In this document: positions 62,572 through 64,000 of the stretch, piece after piece | How positions within the stretch are numbered: position 1 is the stretch's first letter | How the letters are laid out: each line of letters starts with the position of its first letter | DNA from: an uncultured Pelagibacteraceae bacterium | Lineage (GTDB): Bacteria; Pseudomonadota; Alphaproteobacteria; Pelagibacterales; Pelagibacteraceae | NCBI GenBank assembly: GCA_902624635.1 | Contig: CACNYD010000001.1 | Coordinates: 302,766 to 366,765 of the forward strand | Length of the DNA: 64,000 nucleotides | Reading direction: 5' to 3' | The notes under the pieces: generated by a model | Told to the model about the DNA's origin: nothing | The model's database searches: none | Seen by the model: only the letters and a program-made list of their open reading frames with translations | Program-made: the position numbers and the translations under genes

Positions 62572-62997
62572 ATGAAACTAACATCTAAAGGCAGATATGC
62601 GGTAATGGCTTTAGTTGATCTAGCAAGGTTTGACAGTATAAACCCGGTATCACTAAGAGACATATCGCTAAGACAGGGTATCTCACTTGATTACCTAGAA
62701 CAAATTTTTTCTAAACTTAGAAAAAAAGAAATTGTTCAGAGTGTAAGGGGAAATCAGGGAGGGTATGTTTTGAACAAAAAAGCTAAAGAAATTAAACTTA
62801 CGAATATTTTTGATGCAGTTGATGAAAAAGTAAAAACTGTTCAGTGTAAAAAAGAGTCTAAAAAAGGTTGTAATGGCAGATCGACAAAATGTTTAACTCA
62901 CAATTTATGGGATGAACTTGAAAACCATATCAATGATTTTTTTGAGAAAAAAAGTTTAGAAGATCTTGTTAAAGAAAACACTGAAGGAAGAATTTAG
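62572..62997 (+). CDS. Rrf2 family transcriptional regulator (IscR-like)
   Basis: [18 protein letters not shown]; three Cys in [16 protein letters not shown]; upstream of sufB. Confidence 0.9.
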   Translation: MKLTSKGRYAVMALVDLARFDSINPVSLRDISLRQGISLDYLEQIFSKLRKKEIVQSVRGNQGGYVLNKKAKEIKLTNIFDAVDEKVKTVQCKKESKKGCNGRSTKCLTHNLWDELENHINDFFEKKSLEDLVKENTEGRI

Positions 62998-62999
62998 AA

Positions 63000-64000
63000 A
63001 TGGATACTAGAGAAAAAGATATAGAAAAGTTAAAAGATTATAAGTACGGTTTTACTACTGATATTGAAAATATAAAAGCTCCAAAAGGCTTGAGCGAAGA
63101 TGTGATCAAGTTCATTTCTAACATCAAAAAAGAACCGCAATGGATGTTAGACTTTAGATTAAAAGCTTATGAGCGATTAAAATCTTTAAAAGAACCAAAT
63201 TGGCAAAAGCCAAAGTATCCTAAAATTGATTATCAAGATTTATACTATTATTCAGCACCAAAAAGTATGAAGGATAAGCCAAAAAGTTTAGACGATCTTG
63301 ACCCTAAACTTTTAGAAACATATAAAAAACTTGGAATTCCTTTACAAGAGCAAGCAAGATTAAATGGAATTGCAGTGGATGCTGTATTTGATTCCGTTTC
63401 AGTTGCAACTACTTTTAAAGGTGAATTAACAAAGCATGGAATAATTTTTTGTTCAATGTCAGAGGCAATTCAAAAACATCCTGATCTTGTTAAAAAATAT
63501 TTAGGTACTGTAATACCAGTTACCGACCATTTCTTTGCCACATTAAACTCCGCTGTATTTACAGATGGATCATTTGTTTATATTCCTAAAGGTGTTAAGT
63601 GCCCTATGGAACTATCGACCTATTTCAGAATAAATGCGTCTCAAACAGGACAATTTGAAAGAACATTGATTATTGCTGATGAAGGTAGTTATGTGAGTTA
63701 CCTTGAGGGATGTACTGCTCCAATGAGAGATGAAAATCAATTACATGCCGCGAATGTAGAATTAATTGCTTTAGATGATGCAGAAATAAAATATTCAACT
63801 GTACAAAATTGGTATCCAGGTGATGAAAATGGTAAAGGAGGAATTTATAATTTTGTAACTAAAAGAGGGTTATGTAAGGGAAAAAATTCTAAGATTTCTT
63901 GGACGCAAGTTGAAACAGGTTCAGCTATAACTTGGAAATATCCAAGCTGTATATTAAAAGGTGATAATTCAATTGGAGAATTTTACTCTATAGCAATTAC
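63000..64000 (+). CDS. sufB: Fe-S cluster assembly protein SufB, truncated by window end
   Basis: Open frame from ATG at 63000 to window end (absent from ORF track); [25 protein letters not shown]. Confidence 0.95.
   Translation, partial: MDTREKDIEKLKDYKYGFTTDIENIKAPKGLSEDVIKFISNIKKEPQWMLDFRLKAYERLKSLKEPNWQKPKYPKIDYQDLYYYSAPKSMKDKPKSLDDLDPKLLETYKKLGIPLQEQARLNGIAVDAVFDSVSVATTFKGELTKHGIIFCSMSEAIQKHPDLVKKYLGTVIPVTDHFFATLNSAVFTDGSFVYIPKGVKCPMELSTYFRINASQTGQFERTLIIADEGSYVSYLEGCTAPMRDENQLHAANVELIALDDAEIKYSTVQNWYPGDENGKGGIYNFVTKRGLCKGKNSKISWTQVETGSAITWKYPSCILKGDNSIGEFYSIAI

Noticed and set aside
1-64000. tRNA, rRNA, riboswitch or integrase signatures
   Set aside because: None recognised by eye; absence not proven without tRNAscan-SE, Infernal and profile searches

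Overview
AT-rich, gene-dense alphaproteobacterial DNA. Gene content, order and base composition look like SAR11 / Candidatus Pelagibacter; this is inferred from protein resemblance, no search was run. About 18-64 kb is mostly streamlined core genome: gshA/gshB, purF-cvpA, an RND/MMPL transporter, dnaB, rplI-rpsR-rpsF, fabD-fabG-acpP, gmk, lptF-lptG-lptD-surA-pdxA-rsmA, pepA, ndk, purM-purN, hda-like, aspS, accB-accC, aroQ, thiS-thiG, rne, mrcA, prfB, tyrS, anmK, an Rrf2 regulator and sufB. The unusual part is an accessory-looking block at about 3.5-17.4 kb. It holds: (1) six head-to-tail paralogous secreted proteins; (2) a bacterial pentameric ligand-gated ion channel (Cys-loop/GLIC-like) with a long extra N-terminal region; (3) a secreted caspase-like peptidase followed by a secreted trypsin-like protease, sharing Lys-rich 'WIKKK' motifs, the protease ending in seven exact 13-residue EF-loop-like repeats; (4) a divergent cluster around a four-fold TTGTCCAA/TTGGACAA operator-like array, with a lipoprotein, a coiled-coil membrane protein, a possible VWA-like exported protein, a PrsW-like intramembrane protease and a small membrane protein. 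Other points: a programmed +1 frameshift in prfB that splits the ORF track, a stand-alone NrdJ C-terminal-like protein, a PhnZ-like HD protein beside glutathione synthesis genes, and five convergent gene pairs whose two stop codons share one TTAA. No tRNA, rRNA, CRISPR array or transposase was recognised.
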